A stretch of DNA of 6,637 nucleotides from Acidobacteriota bacterium (GCA_027294185.1 JAPUME010000321.1:1-6637); one strand, 5' to 3'. Positions 1 through 6,599 are shown, numbered from the stretch's first letter. Notes: generated by a model from the sequence alone, not told the origin. Program-made: numbers and translations.

Positions 1-25
1 TGCGTCTGTATCTATAAGAGTCCTT

Positions 26-30
26 GGTGG
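26..30 (+). promoter_or_regulatory. Possible ribosome binding site of hrcA
   Basis: GGTGG ends 9 bases before the hrcA ATG. It is a partial Shine-Dalgarno match at acceptable spacing. The 39 bases before hrcA show no TTAGCACTC/GAGTGCTAA (CIRCE) half-site and no convincing -35/-10 pair, so the promoter, if any, lies outside the window. Confidence 0.35.
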
Positions 31-39
31 TTAGCCGTT

Positions 40-1107
40 ATGCTTTCCATTGCAGAGTTGGAGAGAAGGAAAGTTGAGGTAGTATGGGCTGTCGTGGCCC
101 AGCACATCGCCACAGGTATGCCCGTAGGGTCGCAGACCATCAGCAAGCGCTCAGGGGGCCTTCGGGCGCGTTTAAGCCCTGCCACGGTGCGGCACATCAT
201 GGCGGAGCTTGAGGAGACAGGATTTCTGTCTCAACCTCACGCCTCGGCTGGAAGGGTACCCACCGCCCTGGCCTACCGTCTCTATGCCGACCAGATCAAG
301 AAATCGGCCAGCCTAAGCCCTTCGGTGAAGAATCTGATCTCGCGCGAGGTGAGGTCCACCGATGCGGAAACCGGTGGGTGGTCGGTGGAGGGTATTTCCC
401 TTCTTCTGTCCCAGATTTCCCATAACGTCGGCATGGTGATGGGGCCGAAGCGGAGCGAGATTCTGCTGGAGCACGTCAAGCTGGTCCGGCTCCCCGAAAA
501 GCGGATCCTGGTCGTGATTGTCTCCAAGCCGGACCTGGTGGAGCACAAGGTGATCGGCATCGATGAAGATGAGGAGATGCCGCAGGTGGATCTCGACCGT
601 GCGGCCAATTACCTGAATGTCAATTTCCGGGGCTGGACCCTCAGCAGCGTCCGGCGAGAACTGTACCGGAGAATGAAGGAGGAGCGGCACCGCTTCGAGG
701 GCCTGAAGAGGCACTTGGCTCTGCTCGTACGAAAAGGCATATTGCCGACGGAGACTTCCTCAGATCTGTTCGTGGACGGGGCCGCCAATCTCATCGACCG
801 GGTGGAATTTCCCGACCTGCGGCGGGCAAAGGAGCTGCTGGCCACGCTGATGAAAAAAGAGAAGCTCGTTAAGATTCTCAGTGAGTGCATGCACGGAGCG
901 GGTGACACGATTGAGTTCGTCATCGGGGATGAGAATCCGGAAAAAGGCATGAAGGATTGCACCGTAATCATGGCCCCCTATCTTTGCGGGGACCGCGCCA
1001 TCGGGGCGCTGGGCGTGTTGGGTCCCACCCGAATGGAATACGGGCGGGCCATTACTGCCGTCCGCTACACGGCACGGCTTCTCAGCCAAAGGCTTGGCTC
1101 CAATTGA
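40..1107 (+). CDS. hrcA: Heat-inducible transcription repressor HrcA
   Basis: HrcA is a cytoplasmic repressor that binds the CIRCE operator of chaperone operons and depends on GroEL for activity (family knowledge). The 355-residue product is close to the usual 340-350. Residues 1-80 form the winged-helix DNA-binding part: TGMPVGSQTISKR (25-37), LSPATVRHIMAELEETGFL (45-63) and the hallmark QPHASAGRVPT (65-75). The central part is the GAF-like and inserted region. The C-terminal hallmark GVLGPTRMEYGRAI is followed by a terminal helix with LLSQRL. In the recognition helix, the common RNEMA is RHIMA here, and about three extra residues (LRAR region, 41-44) precede it. ATG 40 is the first ATG, GTG or TTG in this frame and places the N-terminus exactly as in the family. 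The frame is open to the window edge, so an upstream start cannot be wholly excluded. It heads a co-directional group with grpE and dnaJ. Confidence 0.96.
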   Translation: MLSIAELERRKVEVVWAVVAQHIATGMPVGSQTISKRSGGLRARLSPATVRHIMAELEETGFLSQPHASAGRVPTALAYRLYADQIKKSASLSPSVKNLISREVRSTDAETGGWSVEGISLLLSQISHNVGMVMGPKRSEILLEHVKLVRLPEKRILVVIVSKPDLVEHKVIGIDEDEEMPQVDLDRAANYLNVNFRGWTLSSVRRELYRRMKEERHRFEGLKRHLALLVRKGILPTETSSDLFVDGAANLIDRVEFPDLRRAKELLATLMKKEKLVKILSECMHGAGDTIEFVIGDENPEKGMKDCTVIMAPYLCGDRAIGALGVLGPTRMEYGRAITAVRYTARLLSQRLGSN

Positions 1108-1148
1108 ACCCTGCGAATTGCCCGGGTCGATCAACACTTAAATCTCAA

Positions 1149-1202
1149 ATGAAACCCAGCGGTGGGCGAGTACCCCTCCCTGGTGGATATGAATCTGAAT
1201 GA
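1149..1202 (+). CDS. Putative 17-codon ORF overlapping the grpE start
   Basis: An ATG at 1149 opens a 17-codon ORF ([17 protein letters not shown]) whose TGA at 1200-1202 overlaps the grpE ATG at 1199 in an ATGA arrangement. No Shine-Dalgarno precedes its ATG; the bases before it are A/T-rich. The peptide resembles nothing I recognise. It could be a short coupling ORF, but it may equally be chance in the hrcA-grpE spacer (1108-1198). That spacer otherwise holds a weak CCCA-GCGG-TGGG hairpin (1155-1166) and no clear promoter or CIRCE. Confidence 0.15.
   Translation: MKPSGGRVPLPGGYESE
1182..1187 (+). promoter_or_regulatory. Ribosome binding site of grpE
   Basis: GGTGGA lies 11 bases before ATG 1199. 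It supports 1199, or ATG 1205 two codons later, as the grpE start. The out-of-frame ATG at 1189 is too close to this site to use it. Confidence 0.4.
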
Positions 1203-1891
1203 GTATGGGTCCCGAGGGAAAACCGGATCTGGCAAACTCATCCCCGGAAGGTTCGGAAAGTGAAAACCAGACTACCGAGGGGGAGTCGCAAACCCTAGAG
1301 AACAATTCCCCGCCCTCCGAAGCCAAATCGGAGTCCATCGCATCACCTGCCGAGACCGAAGGCGGCCCTCCCACCCACTCGGAAGAAGCCTACAAGAAAC
1401 TTCTGGATGATAAGAAGGAGACCTATGACCGGCTCCTGCGAAAACAGGCGGAACTGGACAATTTTCGAAAGCGGATGATGCGGGAGAAGGAAGAGTTCCT
1501 TCAATACGCCGGCGAAAACCTGGTCCGCGAGATGCTTCCCGTCCTAGACGGTTTTGAGCGCGCTCTGCGGTCAAGAAACGACAACGTTCCCGAGGAGTAC
1601 TATCGCGGCATCGAGCTGCTCTATCGCGAGCTGAATGAGGTGTTGAGCCGTGCCGGGATGACGGAGATTAAAACGAAGGGTGAGGTGTTTGACCCCCACC
1701 TTCACCAGGCGGTCGAGACCATCGAAAGCGCCGATCATGGAGACCACGAAATTCTTGAGGAATTCCAAAGGGGGTACAGATTCAAGAACCGCCTTTTGCG
1801 ACCCTCCCTGGTCAAGGTAGCGGTTCCTCCCGCGGGCGACTCGACCGGCCCGGAGAAGAGCGAAAACGAGAGCGAAGACAAGAAGGAGTAG
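1199..1891 (+). CDS. grpE: Nucleotide exchange factor GrpE
   Basis: GrpE is a dimeric cytoplasmic co-chaperone that releases ADP from DnaK and also acts as a thermosensor (family knowledge). The product has 230 residues, somewhat longer than the typical 190-210. The excess is in the disordered tails. Residues 1-60 are rich in S, E, P and T. Residues 62-110 form the long dimerisation helix, including [12 protein letters not shown] (82-93). [18 protein letters not shown] begins the four-helix bundle. The C-terminal beta-wing carries the family signature, with [10 protein letters not shown] from 164 and [19 protein letters not shown] from 190. A short acidic tail (217-230) ends in DKKE. The start is ATG 1199, with ATG 1205 as an alternative. 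The last codons, AAG AAG GAG, also supply the Shine-Dalgarno of dnaJ, so translation of the two genes is probably coupled. No dnaK follows, which is unusual. Confidence 0.96.
   Translation: MSMGPEGKPDLANSSPEGSESENQTTEGESQTLENNSPPSEAKSESIASPAETEGGPPTHSEEAYKKLLDDKKETYDRLLRKQAELDNFRKRMMREKEEFLQYAGENLVREMLPVLDGFERALRSRNDNVPEEYYRGIELLYRELNEVLSRAGMTEIKTKGEVFDPHLHQAVETIESADHGDHEILEEFQRGYRFKNRLLRPSLVKVAVPPAGDSTGPEKSENESEDKKE
1883..1888 (+). promoter_or_regulatory. Ribosome binding site inside the grpE 3' end, for dnaJ GTG start
   Basis: AAGGAG lies within the last grpE codons and ends 5 bases before GTG 1894. This is near-ideal strength and spacing and favours GTG 1894 as the dnaJ start, with coupling to grpE termination at 1889-1891. 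Confidence 0.6.
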
Positions 1892-1893
1892 AG

Positions 1894-3054
1894 GTGGCTT
1901 CCTCGGTTCCCCGAGGAGGCCTCGATGAACCCTTGAACAGCAAGCGAGACTACTACGAAGTCCTTGGCGTTCCCCAAAATGCCGGCGAGCAGGAGCTCAA
2001 GAAAGCCTACCGCAGACTCGCCATGCAATACCATCCCGACCGCAACCCGGATGACAAGGCCGGATCCGAGGAAAAGTTCAAGGAAATCACGGAAGCTTAC
2101 AGCGTTCTGGCCGACTCGAACAAGCGGGCGTCCTATGACCGCTTCGGGCACGTTGGTGTCAGCGGCAAGGGCGGTGCTTACGCGCCGGACTTCTCCTCAA
2201 CGATCTTTTCCGACTTTGAAGATATCTTCGGCGATCTATTCGGATTTGGCGATGTTTTCGGAGCGGGTCGAGGCCGGGGCAGGAGCCGCGCCCAGCGTGG
2301 AGCGGACCGGCGTTACGACGTGGAGATTGCCTTTGAGGAAGCTGCGAGCGGGGTCTCCTCCAAGTTCAAGTATCCTCGTCACGAGATATGCGGAAAATGC
2401 CGGGGGCTGGGGTCGCTCGGGGGCTCCGCAGCCTGCGGAACCTGCCACGGCCGGGGGCAGGTCCGCTACCAACAGGGTTTCTTCGCCGTGGCCCGCACCT
2501 GCCCGCAGTGTCAGGGTTCGGGCGAGCTCATGCGTGATCCTTGCCTGCACTGCAGCGGCCAGGGGCGCGTGCGGGGCGATAAGACACTGGCCATCCAGAT
2601 TCCCGCCGGTGTGGAGGACGGAACCCGCCTGCGCCTTTCGGGCGAAGGCGATGCCGGATTGCTCGGTGGAACCTCCGGCGACCTTTATGTTGTGATTCAC
2701 GTCAAAGACCACTCCTTTTTTGAACGTCAGGATAACGACCTTTACTGTTCGATTCCGATCTCGTTTACTCAAGCCGTGCTCGGCTCGAGCATCAAGGTTC
2801 CCACGCTCAAGAAGGAGGGAAAGCTTCGCATCCCGGAAGGGACCCAATCGGGCTCCGTATTTCGTATGAAGGGAAAAGGTTTCCCCAAGCTGGATGGCCG
2901 TGGCACAGGGGATTTGTACGTTCGGGTCATCGTGGAGACTCCCAGGCAGCTCTCGCGGGAGCAGAGGAATTTACTCGCGCAGTTGGATGAAGCGCTCCCC
3001 CGCGAAAACAAGGCCCGACCCAGAAAAGATTTCGAGCACGTGAAGGACGCCTGA
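1894..3054 (+). CDS. dnaJ: Chaperone protein DnaJ (Hsp40, type I)
   Basis: DnaJ delivers unfolded proteins to DnaK and stimulates its ATPase through the J domain. The product is a full type I protein of 386 residues. The J domain is at about 19-86 (DYYEVLGV at 19-26, HPD at 47-49). A G/F-rich linker runs from 88 to 130, with repeated [18 protein letters not shown] motifs. The zinc domain has four intact CxxCxGxG repeats starting at C166, C181, C203 and C217. Two C-terminal beta-sandwich domains follow, with KIPAGV-like [28 protein letters not shown] and FRMKGKGFP. The start is uncertain. GTG 1894 has an excellent ribosome site but adds 13 unconserved residues. TTG 1933 gives [13 protein letters not shown], closer to family N-termini. 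An ATG at 1925 with a strong site is one base out of frame. It lies 2 bases after grpE. The 3' end is complete. Its DnaK partner is not in the window. Confidence 0.96.
   Translation: MASSVPRGGLDEPLNSKRDYYEVLGVPQNAGEQELKKAYRRLAMQYHPDRNPDDKAGSEEKFKEITEAYSVLADSNKRASYDRFGHVGVSGKGGAYAPDFSSTIFSDFEDIFGDLFGFGDVFGAGRGRGRSRAQRGADRRYDVEIAFEEAASGVSSKFKYPRHEICGKCRGLGSLGGSAACGTCHGRGQVRYQQGFFAVARTCPQCQGSGELMRDPCLHCSGQGRVRGDKTLAIQIPAGVEDGTRLRLSGEGDAGLLGGTSGDLYVVIHVKDHSFFERQDNDLYCSIPISFTQAVLGSSIKVPTLKKEGKLRIPEGTQSGSVFRMKGKGFPKLDGRGTGDLYVRVIVETPRQLSREQRNLLAQLDEALPRENKARPRKDFEHVKDA
1913..1936 (+). promoter_or_regulatory. Second dnaJ initiation region: strong SD, ATG-AAC-CCT-TGA mini-ORF, TTG start
   Basis: GAGGAGG (1913-1919) lies 5 bases before ATG 1925, which is read for only three codons before TGA 1934-1936. 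That TGA overlaps TTG 1933, which is in frame with dnaJ and immediately precedes the conserved J-domain start. Two readings are possible: a mini-ORF that passes ribosomes to TTG 1933, or a one-base loss in the CCC run at 1930-1932. With one extra C the ATG would read [15 protein letters not shown] directly into DnaJ. Confidence 0.4.
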
Positions 3055-3086
3055 TCCCTGAGGCGGGCATAGAGGTCGTCTTTTAC

Positions 3087-3102
3087 GGACCGCCCCCGGT
3101 CC
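3087..3102 (+). repeat. Perfect GC-rich inverted repeat in the dnaJ-nfo spacer
   Basis: GGACCG (3087-3092), loop CCCC, CGGTCC (3097-3102) form a perfect 6-bp stem with a 4-base loop. The bases after it are CCTTTCCC, not a T-run, and the reverse strand also lacks one, so it is not a canonical intrinsic terminator. It could be an RNA-processing or stabilising hairpin between dnaJ and nfo, or chance. Confidence 0.4.
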
Positions 3103-3119
3103 CCTTTCCCAAGGACTCC

Positions 3120-3124
3120 AAGGA
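3120..3124 (+). promoter_or_regulatory. Ribosome binding site of nfo (supports TTG start)
   Basis: AAGGA ends 7 bases before TTG 3132. A second AAGGA lies at 3111-3115. The nfo frame is open back to a stop at 2988, but between that stop and 3132 it contains no ATG, GTG or TTG, so TTG 3132 is the first standard start available. Confidence 0.6.
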
Positions 3125-3131
3125 TTTTGAA

Positions 3132-4031
3132 TTGCGAGTCGGTGTTCACACCTCGATTGCAGGCGCGCTGGTCAATGCAGTCCGCCATGCGAAGGAAATC
3201 GGATGTGATACTTTCCAAATCTTTTCTGCCAATCCCAGGGGTTGGAAGGCACGGGAGCCGACGCCGGCCCAGTATGAGCAGTTTCGCGCCGAGCGAGCCG
3301 CCTCAGGCCTTGGGCCGCTGGTGATTCACGATAATTACCTGATCAATCTTGCGTCGGCGGATCGTTTAATCCGGGAAAAATCCGTCGCAGCCTTTCGCAA
3401 AGAAATCCAGCGGGCACTGGCGCTCGAGGCCGACTACCTGGTCATGCACCCCGGCAGCGCCAAAGGCGGCACGGTGGGCGGCGCGATTCGCCTCTGCGCG
3501 GAATCCATGAAGAAGGCCGCTCGGGGCCTCACACTGGACGGGCTGACGATTCTGGTGGAAAACACCGCCGGACAGGGTTCCACCATCGGACGAAGTTTTG
3601 AAGAAGTGGCCCAGATACTGTCGTTAGCCGACGGGTTACCGCTGGGCGTATGCCTGGACACGGCTCACTGCTTTGAAGCCGGGTATCCGATCCACACGCA
3701 GAAGGGACTGGCCCGGACACTGCAACAGGCAGGAAGCACCTTTGGCGTGGAAAGGGTTCGTGCCGTTCACGCCAATGATTCCAAGACCGCCTTCGGCTCC
3801 CACTCCGACCGTCATGAACATATCGGAAAAGGGCGGATCGGCCTGGCGGCTTTTCGACGCATCGTAAACCATCCGGCCCTGAAGTTTCTTCCCTTTATCT
3901 GCGAGACTCCTTTGGATGAGCCCGGCGATGACAGGCGCAACATAAGCGCCCTTCGAAAGCTGGCCGGCCGATCCCCTTCCCCGGCCCGCCGGCGCAAACG
4001 GGGCGGCGCTCGAAAAGCGGGAAAGAGTTGA
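3132..4031 (+). CDS. nfo: Endonuclease IV (AP endonuclease, Nfo)
   Basis: Nfo cleaves DNA 5' to abasic sites and removes blocking 3' ends in base-excision repair. It is a trinuclear-zinc TIM-barrel enzyme. The product has 299 residues, against 285 in E. coli. All nine zinc ligands known from E. coli Nfo can be placed: H66, H106, E143, D176, H179, H213, D226, H228 and E258. Motifs are GCDTFQIFSANPRGW (24-38), IHDNYLINLAS (65-75), HPGSAKGG (106-113), GVCLDTAHCFEAGY (172-185) and HANDSKTAFGSHSDRH (213-228). The common DTCH is DTAH here. An additional C-terminal tail (280-299) has nine R/K out of 20 and looks disordered. It could add DNA or RNA affinity. TTG 3132 gives MRVGVHTSIAG, matching family N-termini, and is preceded by AAGGA. 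The gap after dnaJ is 77 bases and the gap to leuS is 30, so co-transcription is likely. Confidence 0.95.
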   Translation: MRVGVHTSIAGALVNAVRHAKEIGCDTFQIFSANPRGWKAREPTPAQYEQFRAERAASGLGPLVIHDNYLINLASADRLIREKSVAAFRKEIQRALALEADYLVMHPGSAKGGTVGGAIRLCAESMKKAARGLTLDGLTILVENTAGQGSTIGRSFEEVAQILSLADGLPLGVCLDTAHCFEAGYPIHTQKGLARTLQQAGSTFGVERVRAVHANDSKTAFGSHSDRHEHIGKGRIGLAAFRRIVNHPALKFLPFICETPLDEPGDDRRNISALRKLAGRSPSPARRRKRGGARKAGKS

Positions 4032-4056
4032 AAAGTTGGATTACCCCGAGAGCGGA

Positions 4057-4065
4057 ATGGAATGA
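4057..4065 (+). other. Two-codon ORF (ATG GAA TGA) overlapping the leuS start
   Basis: ATG 4057 is followed by GAA and then TGA at 4063-4065, which overlaps the leuS ATG at 4062 (ATGA). A weak GAGAG (4048-4052) is the only Shine-Dalgarno-like run and could serve either ATG. The whole nfo-leuS spacer is 30 bases. This may be a start-stop coupling element or chance. Confidence 0.2.
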
Positions 4066-6545
4066 AACCGGAATATAAGCCCGCCGAAATCGAGCCGAAG
4101 TGGCAGAAGCATTGGGCCGACCGCAAGCTTTTCGAGGCGGACGAGGACTCATCCCGGCCGAAATACTATGTGCTCGAGATGCTGCCCTATCCCTCGGGCG
4201 CCATTCATATGGGGCACGTGCGCAACTATTCCATCGGCGACGCCGTGGCACGCTACCGGCGCATGCTCGGTTTCAACGTTCTCCATCCCATCGGCTGGGA
4301 CGCCTTCGGGCTTCCGGCGGAAAATGCCGCGATCCTCAGCAAGAAGCACCCCTCCGAATTCACCTTCCGTTTCATCGAACGGATGCGCGAGCAGTTGAAG
4401 CGGCTCGGCTACAGCTACGACTGGCGACGCGAACTCGCCACCTGCACGCCGGAGTACTACCGCTGGAACCAGTGGTTTTTCCTTCAGATGCTTCGCCGCG
4501 GGCTGGCCTATCGCAAAAAGAGCCGCCTCAACTGGTGCCCGGAGTGCCAGACGGTGCTCGCGAACGAACAGGTCGTCAACGGTTGCTGCTGGCGGCATGA
4601 GGAGACACCCGTCACCGAGCGGGAAATCGAGCAGTGGTTCCTGAAGATTACCGAATATGCCGATGCTCTGCTGGCTGATATGGACAAGCTCGGCAGCTGG
4701 CCGGAGCGCGTACTGACGATGCAGCAGAATTGGATCGGCAGGTCTGAGGGGACCGAGGTTGCCTTCCGGCTGGAAGAAGTGCAGGAAGACATCACAGTAT
4801 TTACCACCCGCGTGGATACGATCTTCGGCTGCACGGCCGTCTTTCTCGCGCCGGAGCATCCACGGATGGAGATTCTTCTCAACCGCTCCCGGAATCGCAA
4901 AAAGCTTGAAGAGCAACTCGAACGGATTCGTGCACAGTCGGCCAGGGCCCGCACCGAGCCGGACCTCGAAAAGGACGGCTTCGACACTGGCTTTCGCGTG
5001 CGGAATCCCTTTAACGGCGAGCCGGTTTCTGTCTGGGTGGCGAACTTCGTGCTGATGGAATACGGCACGGGCGCCATTATGGCCGTCCCGGCGAACGACG
5101 AACGGGACTTTGAATTTTGTGCCAAGTTTGGGATTCCGGTGCGGGAAATCATGGCCAGGAAGGACCAGTTTACCGCCGAGGGAGACCGCATATTCGCCCT
5201 ATACGCCCCTCTCATCGATGCCGGACCTTACACCGGTCTTCACTCGAAAGAAGCCATCCGGCGAATGACGGCCGACGCCGCGGCAAAGGGTTTCGGGAAG
5301 AAGACCATCCAGTATCGAATCAAGGACTGGGGCATTTCCCGTCAGCGTTACTGGGGGACGCCGATCCCCATCGTGTATTGTTCGGAATGCGGCACAATTC
5401 CGGTTCCCGAAGATCAGCTTCCGATTTTGCTGCCGGAAAAGGTTCAACTGACGGGCACGGGGCGTTCACCGCTGGAGGAGGTCCCGGAGTTTGTGGATAC
5501 GACCTGCCCCAAATGTAAGAAGCCGGCGCGGCGGGAGACCGATACCATGGACACCTTTGTCGATTCGTCCTGGTACTTCTATCGCTACACGGACCCGCGC
5601 TTCTCGGATGCCCCGGTTCGCCGCGAGGCCGTCAAATACTGGTTCCCCGTGGATCAGTATATCGGCGGTATCGAGCATGCCATCCTGCATCTGATCTACA
5701 TGCGGTTCTTCTCCAAAGTGATGCGGGACGTGGGCCTGACCGAGATCGACGAACCCGTCGCACGGTTGTTCAACCAGGGCATGGTGATCAAGGACGGGGC
5801 CAAGATGTCGAAATCAAAAGGCAACGTCGTGGACCCCGGGGAGATGGTCGATCGCTTCGGCGCCGATGCGGTGCGGCTCTATATGCTGTTTGCAGCTCCG
5901 CCGGAGAAAGATTTCGAGTGGAGCGATGCGGGCATCGAGGGCGCTTACCGATTTCTGAAACGTGTTCACCGGCTCTTCGCGCGACATGCAGCAATGCCGG
6001 CTCCGGATTTGGCTGCCGAGAACGCCTCCGGGCGGACTCCCGAGGATCGGAAGATCGAACGCAAGCTCCATCAAACCCTTCGGCGTGTCTCGAACGACCT
6101 GGAGTCCCGCTGGCACTTCAACACCAGCATTGCTGCCCTCATGGAGCTCGTGAACGAGCTCTACGAGGTGGAGCTGGGTGGAAAGGGAGCCGGTGTCTCT
6201 CCTGTTGTATTGAAAGATGCGCTTGAAAAGCTTGCCTCCATGCTGTCGCTCTTCGCTCCTCACCTTGCGGATGAGTTGTGGGAAAGCCTGGGCCACGATG
6301 GGTCGATGTTGCTGACATCCTGGCCGGCCTATGACGCTCGGTTGGCCAGGGAAGAGGAGCTGGAGATTCCCGTACAGATCAACGGCAAGCTGCGCGGACG
6401 GATTCGCGTGGCTCCCGGCACCGCCCGGGATGATCTGCAGAAAATAGCCTTGCAGGAGGAGCCCATCGCCGCCCTTGTAAGCGGGCGGCAGATTGTCAAA
6501 GTAATCGTGGTTGCGGAGAGATTGGTCAATATCGTCGTCCGCTAA
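4062..6545 (+). CDS. leuS: Leucyl-tRNA synthetase (class Ia)
   Basis: LeuS charges tRNA-Leu with leucine using ATP and hydrolyses mischarged tRNA in its CP1 editing domain. The product has 827 residues, slightly under E. coli's 860. The catalytic HIGH motif is HMGH (49-52) in PYPSGAIHMGHVRNY. A zinc site is likely at C159, C162, C176 and H179 (CPEC...CWRH). The editing domain runs roughly from W224 to 420, with the threonine-rich TTRVDTIFG from T248 and GTGAIMAVPANDERD, whose D346 matches the conserved editing aspartate. DWGISRQRYWG (422-432) returns to the catalytic core. A second CxxC/CxxC zinc knuckle has C440, C443, C482 and C485. KMSKS is at 581-585. The anticodon-binding helices and a complete C-terminal domain ending VAERLVNIVVR follow. 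QGMVIKDGA leads directly to KMSKS, so the roughly 50-residue leucine-specific domain of E. coli LeuRS is absent, which accounts for much of the length difference. ATG 4062 fits the family N-terminus, with a weak ribosome site. Confidence 0.98.
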   Translation: MKPEYKPAEIEPKWQKHWADRKLFEADEDSSRPKYYVLEMLPYPSGAIHMGHVRNYSIGDAVARYRRMLGFNVLHPIGWDAFGLPAENAAILSKKHPSEFTFRFIERMREQLKRLGYSYDWRRELATCTPEYYRWNQWFFLQMLRRGLAYRKKSRLNWCPECQTVLANEQVVNGCCWRHEETPVTEREIEQWFLKITEYADALLADMDKLGSWPERVLTMQQNWIGRSEGTEVAFRLEEVQEDITVFTTRVDTIFGCTAVFLAPEHPRMEILLNRSRNRKKLEEQLERIRAQSARARTEPDLEKDGFDTGFRVRNPFNGEPVSVWVANFVLMEYGTGAIMAVPANDERDFEFCAKFGIPVREIMARKDQFTAEGDRIFALYAPLIDAGPYTGLHSKEAIRRMTADAAAKGFGKKTIQYRIKDWGISRQRYWGTPIPIVYCSECGTIPVPEDQLPILLPEKVQLTGTGRSPLEEVPEFVDTTCPKCKKPARRETDTMDTFVDSSWYFYRYTDPRFSDAPVRREAVKYWFPVDQYIGGIEHAILHLIYMRFFSKVMRDVGLTEIDEPVARLFNQGMVIKDGAKMSKSKGNVVDPGEMVDRFGADAVRLYMLFAAPPEKDFEWSDAGIEGAYRFLKRVHRLFARHAAMPAPDLAAENASGRTPEDRKIERKLHQTLRRVSNDLESRWHFNTSIAALMELVNELYEVELGGKGAGVSPVVLKDALEKLASMLSLFAPHLADELWESLGHDGSMLLTSWPAYDARLAREEELEIPVQINGKLRGRIRVAPGTARDDLQKIALQEEPIAALVSGRQIVKVIVVAERLVNIVVR

Positions 6546-6553
6546 GGAGCTTC

Positions 6554-6580
6554 GAGGATGGTTTCGCCGGACCGATCCTC
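6554..6580 (+). repeat. Inverted repeat in the leuS-guaA leader
   Basis: GAGGAT (6554-6559) pairs perfectly with ATCCTC (6575-6580). GGT (6560-6562) can pair with ACC (6571-6573) if G6574 is bulged. The loop is short and no T-run follows, so it is not an ordinary terminator. The hairpin would hide the ATG of the small ORF at 6558 while leaving its AAGGAG exposed. Other roles, or chance, are possible. Confidence 0.35.
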
Positions 6581-6599
6581 CCCGACAGGAAGCCTATGA
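6558..6599 (+). CDS. Putative 13-codon leader ORF overlapping the guaA start
   Basis: ATG 6558 lies 8 bases after AAGGAG (6544-6549, at the leuS stop) and encodes MVSPDRSSPTGSL. Its TGA at 6597-6599 overlaps the guaA ATG at 6596 (ATGA). The strong, well-spaced ribosome site and the exact start-stop overlap are what one would expect for translational coupling. The peptide matches no family I know and has no run of one regulatory codon typical of attenuator leaders. It is too short to judge by coding bias, so chance remains possible. Confidence 0.3.
   Translation: MVSPDRSSPTGSL

Noticed and set aside
1..39. Possible CIRCE operator or promoter before hrcA
   Set aside because: Neither CIRCE half-site nor a convincing -35/-10 pair is present in the 39 available bases.
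1104..1143. Sigma-70-like promoter (TTGAAC or TTGCCC with TTAAAT) in the hrcA-grpE spacer
   Set aside because: The spacers would be 28 or 14 bases, neither acceptable for a sigma-70 promoter.
1189..1260. 24-codon ORF from ATG 1189 overlapping grpE
   Set aside because: GGTGGA ends 1 base before its ATG, too close to act as its ribosome site, and it runs out of frame through grpE.
1964..2695. 243-codon + strand open frame inside dnaJ
   Set aside because: It is a +1-shifted shadow of dnaJ, rich in R, P, S and A with no family motif. The dnaJ frame carries all conserved residues.
2236..2847. 203-codon minus-strand open frame opposite dnaJ
   Set aside because: It is antisense to conserved dnaJ domains with no recognisable protein features.
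3087..3110. Intrinsic terminator after dnaJ
   Set aside because: The stem is perfect but no T-run follows on either strand.
4032..4061. T-box or leucine-responsive leader before leuS
   Set aside because: The spacer is only 30 bases, far too short for a T-box, and has no leucine codon run.
4149..4916. 255-codon open frame on the minus strand inside leuS
   Set aside because: It lies wholly within a clearly coding leuS region, has no recognisable motifs, and is expected from high-GC codon bias.
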